Assembly (NCBI GenBank): GCA_012510755.1 | Contig: JAAZHL010000282.1 | Coordinates: 1-9,715 of the forward strand | Direction: 5' to 3' | From: Leucobacter sp. | Lineage (GTDB): Bacteria > Actinomycetota > Actinomycetes > Actinomycetales > Microbacteriaceae | Length of the DNA stretch: 9,715 nt | Shown here: one piece after another, positions 8,520 to 9,715 of the stretch | How positions within the stretch are numbered: the stretch's first letter is position 1 | Layout of the letters: the number at the start of each line of letters is the position of its first letter | The notes under the pieces: model-generated | Seen by the model: only the letters and a program-made list of their open reading frames with translations | Database searches by the model: none | What the model was told of the DNA's origin: nothing | Translations under genes and position numbers: made by a program

Positions 8520-8552
8520 CCCGACTAGTGCAGCCCGACTAGTGCAGCCCGA
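8520..8552. repeat. Perfect 14-bp tandem repeat over the hpaD stop codon
   Basis: CCCGACTAGTGCAG occurs at 8520-8533 and 8534-8547, with five more bases of a third unit (8548-8552). On the minus strand each unit reads CTGCACTAGTCGGG, so the Leu-His-stop end of the dioxygenase gene is present twice. The 11-bp core CTAGTGCAGCC also occurs at 8454-8464, over the stop of the facing transporter gene. Confidence 0.95.
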
Positions 8553-9534
8553 GGTAAGCCTCGAGCGTCTCGGGAGTCGCAGTGAGCAGCGGCTCGTTGA
8601 CCTCTTCGCCGGGAAACTCGCTCGCCTCAAAGAACCAGCGGTTCGACGCGGGCATGCCCCACAGTTGGGCGCGGCGCGGGTCGCTGATGTCCCAGCGAAT
8701 CGGGGGAGTCTCAAGGTCGATGAACTGGTAGTGCGTGTTGAAGAGCTCGACGCGGTGCTGGTCGGGGTCGCGCAGGTAGAGAAAGAGTGCGTTCGAGATG
8801 CCGTGACGGCCGGGGCCGCGGTCGATCTCGTTGCCTGCACCAAGCGCGCCGGCGACGTCTGCCGCGTGCAGCAGCGACGACCCGTCGGGTACGGCGAAAG
8901 CGAAGTGGTGCAGGCGGGGCCCGCGTCCGTTGGTGAAGACGAGGTCGTGGGTGTTGCCTTTGACCTCCATCCACGAGCCCCACAGCTCGTCGGTGCCGTC
9001 TTTGGCGGTGTATTCGCTCATGCGCATGCCGAGCCCGGTCCAGAAATCGGTGGCTTTCTGCACGTCGTAAGTGACGACCTGGTAGTGATCTAGTCGCTGC
9101 GGCGCGCCGCCGACGAATTCGTTGAAGCGCTGCATCTTGCGCTCGACCACGTCCATTTCGCTCGTGAACTCCATGAGCGTGCCGACGGGGTCACGAAACT
9201 GCAGGGTCGGGCCCTGGTGGTCGCGCTCGACGCGCTGAAAGTCGATGTTAGCGGCCTTGAAAAACTTTTCGGCGGCGGTGATGTCGTCGGCAGTGCGCAC
9301 GCGCAGACCAACGCGGTGCGCCTTTGCAACGTCGCTGCGTTCGAGCACGAGGCTGTGGTGTGCGGCTTCTTCGAGGCCACGCAGGTAGACGGTGTCACTG
9401 GTTTCTTCAGTGACGACGAGCCCGACGATGTCGCGGTAGAAGTCGCGGCTCTTCTCGAGGTCGGTCACGCCCATGGTGACGTGGCTTGCGCGGGTGATGT
9501 TGAACTCGGGGTTCGGGTTGGTGACGGGCAACAT
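8539..9534 (-). CDS. hpaD: Extradiol ring-cleavage dioxygenase, likely 3,4-dihydroxyphenylacetate 2,3-dioxygenase
   Basis: The enzyme cleaves a catechol ring next to the hydroxyls with O2 and Fe(II) or Mn(II). The best family match is homoprotocatechuate 2,3-dioxygenase of Brevibacterium and Arthrobacter, in phenylacetate/tyrosine breakdown. The 331 residues form two vicinal-oxygen-chelate modules: N-terminal about 14-125 (HVTMGVTDLEKSRDFYRDIVGL) and catalytic about 145-265. The metal triad is visible as H150 (RLDHYQV), H210 (PRLHHFAF) and E263 (HRVELF). The second-sphere residues W188, H196 (KGNTHD), R239, H244 (GPGRHG) and Y253 sit at the expected spacing relative to the Brevibacterium enzyme as I remember it. 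The residue two after the first His ligand is Gln152 where I recall Asn. The C-terminal extension is shorter than in the Brevibacterium protein. The ATG at 9532-9534 has only a weak GGAA upstream. A divergent regulator gene lies next to it. Confidence 0.85.
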   Translation of the reverse strand: MLPVTNPNPEFNITRASHVTMGVTDLEKSRDFYRDIVGLVVTEETSDTVYLRGLEEAAHHSLVLERSDVAKAHRVGLRVRTADDITAAEKFFKAANIDFQRVERDHQGPTLQFRDPVGTLMEFTSEMDVVERKMQRFNEFVGGAPQRLDHYQVVTYDVQKATDFWTGLGMRMSEYTAKDGTDELWGSWMEVKGNTHDLVFTNGRGPRLHHFAFAVPDGSSLLHAADVAGALGAGNEIDRGPGRHGISNALFLYLRDPDQHRVELFNTHYQFIDLETPPIRWDISDPRRAQLWGMPASNRWFFEASEFPGEEVNEPLLTATPETLEAYLGLH

Positions 9535-9633
9535 GTGAGTTCCAATCGTTCAGTAGTTCGCTGCTTCGTTGATTCGAGACAGCGCTGTTGGCTGCCTCAA
9601 TCTTCTGTCGTTGCTAGGCCGCTGAGAAGCCCC

Positions 9634-9651
9634 GAAATGACTGAAATGGCT
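9634..9651. repeat. 9-bp tandem repeat in the divergent promoter region
   Basis: GAAATGACT (9634-9642) is followed directly by GAAATGGCT (9643-9651), differing at one base. It lies between the regulator dyad and the dioxygenase start, and could be an activator subsite or coincidence. Confidence 0.6.
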
Positions 9652-9659
9652 ATAAATAA

Positions 9660-9673
9660 TTTTGATATCAAGA
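9660..9673. promoter_or_regulatory. Candidate LysR-type operator (T-N11-A dyad)
   Basis: A perfect palindrome TTGATATCAA (9662-9671) sits inside T9661-N11-A9673, the LysR binding pattern. It lies in an AT-rich island (9650-9671, clearly poorer in GC than the rest) between two divergent genes, where such regulators usually bind. Confidence 0.5.
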
Positions 9674-9681
9674 GCATCAGG

Positions 9682-9687
9682 TACGAT
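9682..9687 (+). promoter_or_regulatory. Candidate -10 element for the divergent regulator
   Basis: TACGAT matches TAnnnT and ends seven bases before the ATG at 9695. Transcription would therefore start at or next to the A of the start codon, predicting a leaderless mRNA. No Shine-Dalgarno is visible before that ATG. Confidence 0.45.
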
Positions 9688-9694
9688 TTGAGTT

Positions 9695-9715
9695 ATGGAA
9701 CTGCGGGCTCTGCGC
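9695..9715 (+). CDS. Start of a divergent regulator, probably LysR-type (3' truncated by window)
   Basis: Only seven codons are visible: ATG then ELRALR. This resembles the common LysR opening MELR-x-LR, which leads into the winged-helix domain. The position fits, as it is divergent from a catabolic dioxygenase gene with a T-N11-A dyad between them. If correct, it would regulate the dioxygenase and itself in response to an aromatic metabolite. The family call rests on these seven residues plus context. Confidence 0.5.

Overview
The window is high-GC actinobacterial chromosome, most likely from the family Microbacteriaceae. That is an inference from the conserved order lpqB - comF - hpf - secA (which normally follows mtrA-mtrB in Actinobacteria), the codon choice, the GTG start of secA, the Ala/Lys-rich SecA tail without a zinc motif, and hairpin terminators without U-tracts. 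Most of the window is core genome. I see no defence system, CRISPR array, phage gene or intact transposon.

Layout. Positions 1-1194 hold the 3' part of lpqB (lipoprotein of the MtrAB two-component system). A ComF-type phosphoribosyltransferase gene (1363-2262) follows, then long-form ribosome hibernation factor hpf (2367-3002) with a very strong Shine-Dalgarno sequence, a long hairpin (3048-3103), and secA (3231-6053). A membrane-anchored DsbA/thioredoxin-like protein (6128-7075) lies 74 bp behind secA, so an export motor and a probable extracytoplasmic disulfide enzyme are neighbours. A tRNA-Thr(UGU) gene (7127-7202) ends this core block. Beyond it are a DMT/YdcZ-type membrane transporter (7453-8457, +), a bidirectional terminator, a convergent extradiol ring-cleavage dioxygenase resembling 3,4-dihydroxyphenylacetate 2,3-dioxygenase (8539-9534, -), and the first seven codons of a divergent, probably LysR-type, regulator (9695 onward).

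The more unusual signals are in the non-coding and gene-end DNA. Short direct duplications sit exactly on or beside stop codons at three places: lpqB (14 bp, period 17), comF (32 bp, period 34, which changes the reading frame and the C-terminus) and hpaD (14-bp perfect tandem, with a related 11-bp copy at the stop of the convergent transporter gene). The tRNA-Thr gene is preceded by a GAAA-capped hairpin that repeats 12 bp of the tRNA's own variable-loop/T-arm strand, and the tRNA itself carries a C31-A39 mismatch and a G at position 48. The comF gene contains an in-frame hexanucleotide repeat next to an 11-bp inverted repeat. The regulator at the right edge looks leaderless, with a dyad operator in an AT-rich divergent promoter region.
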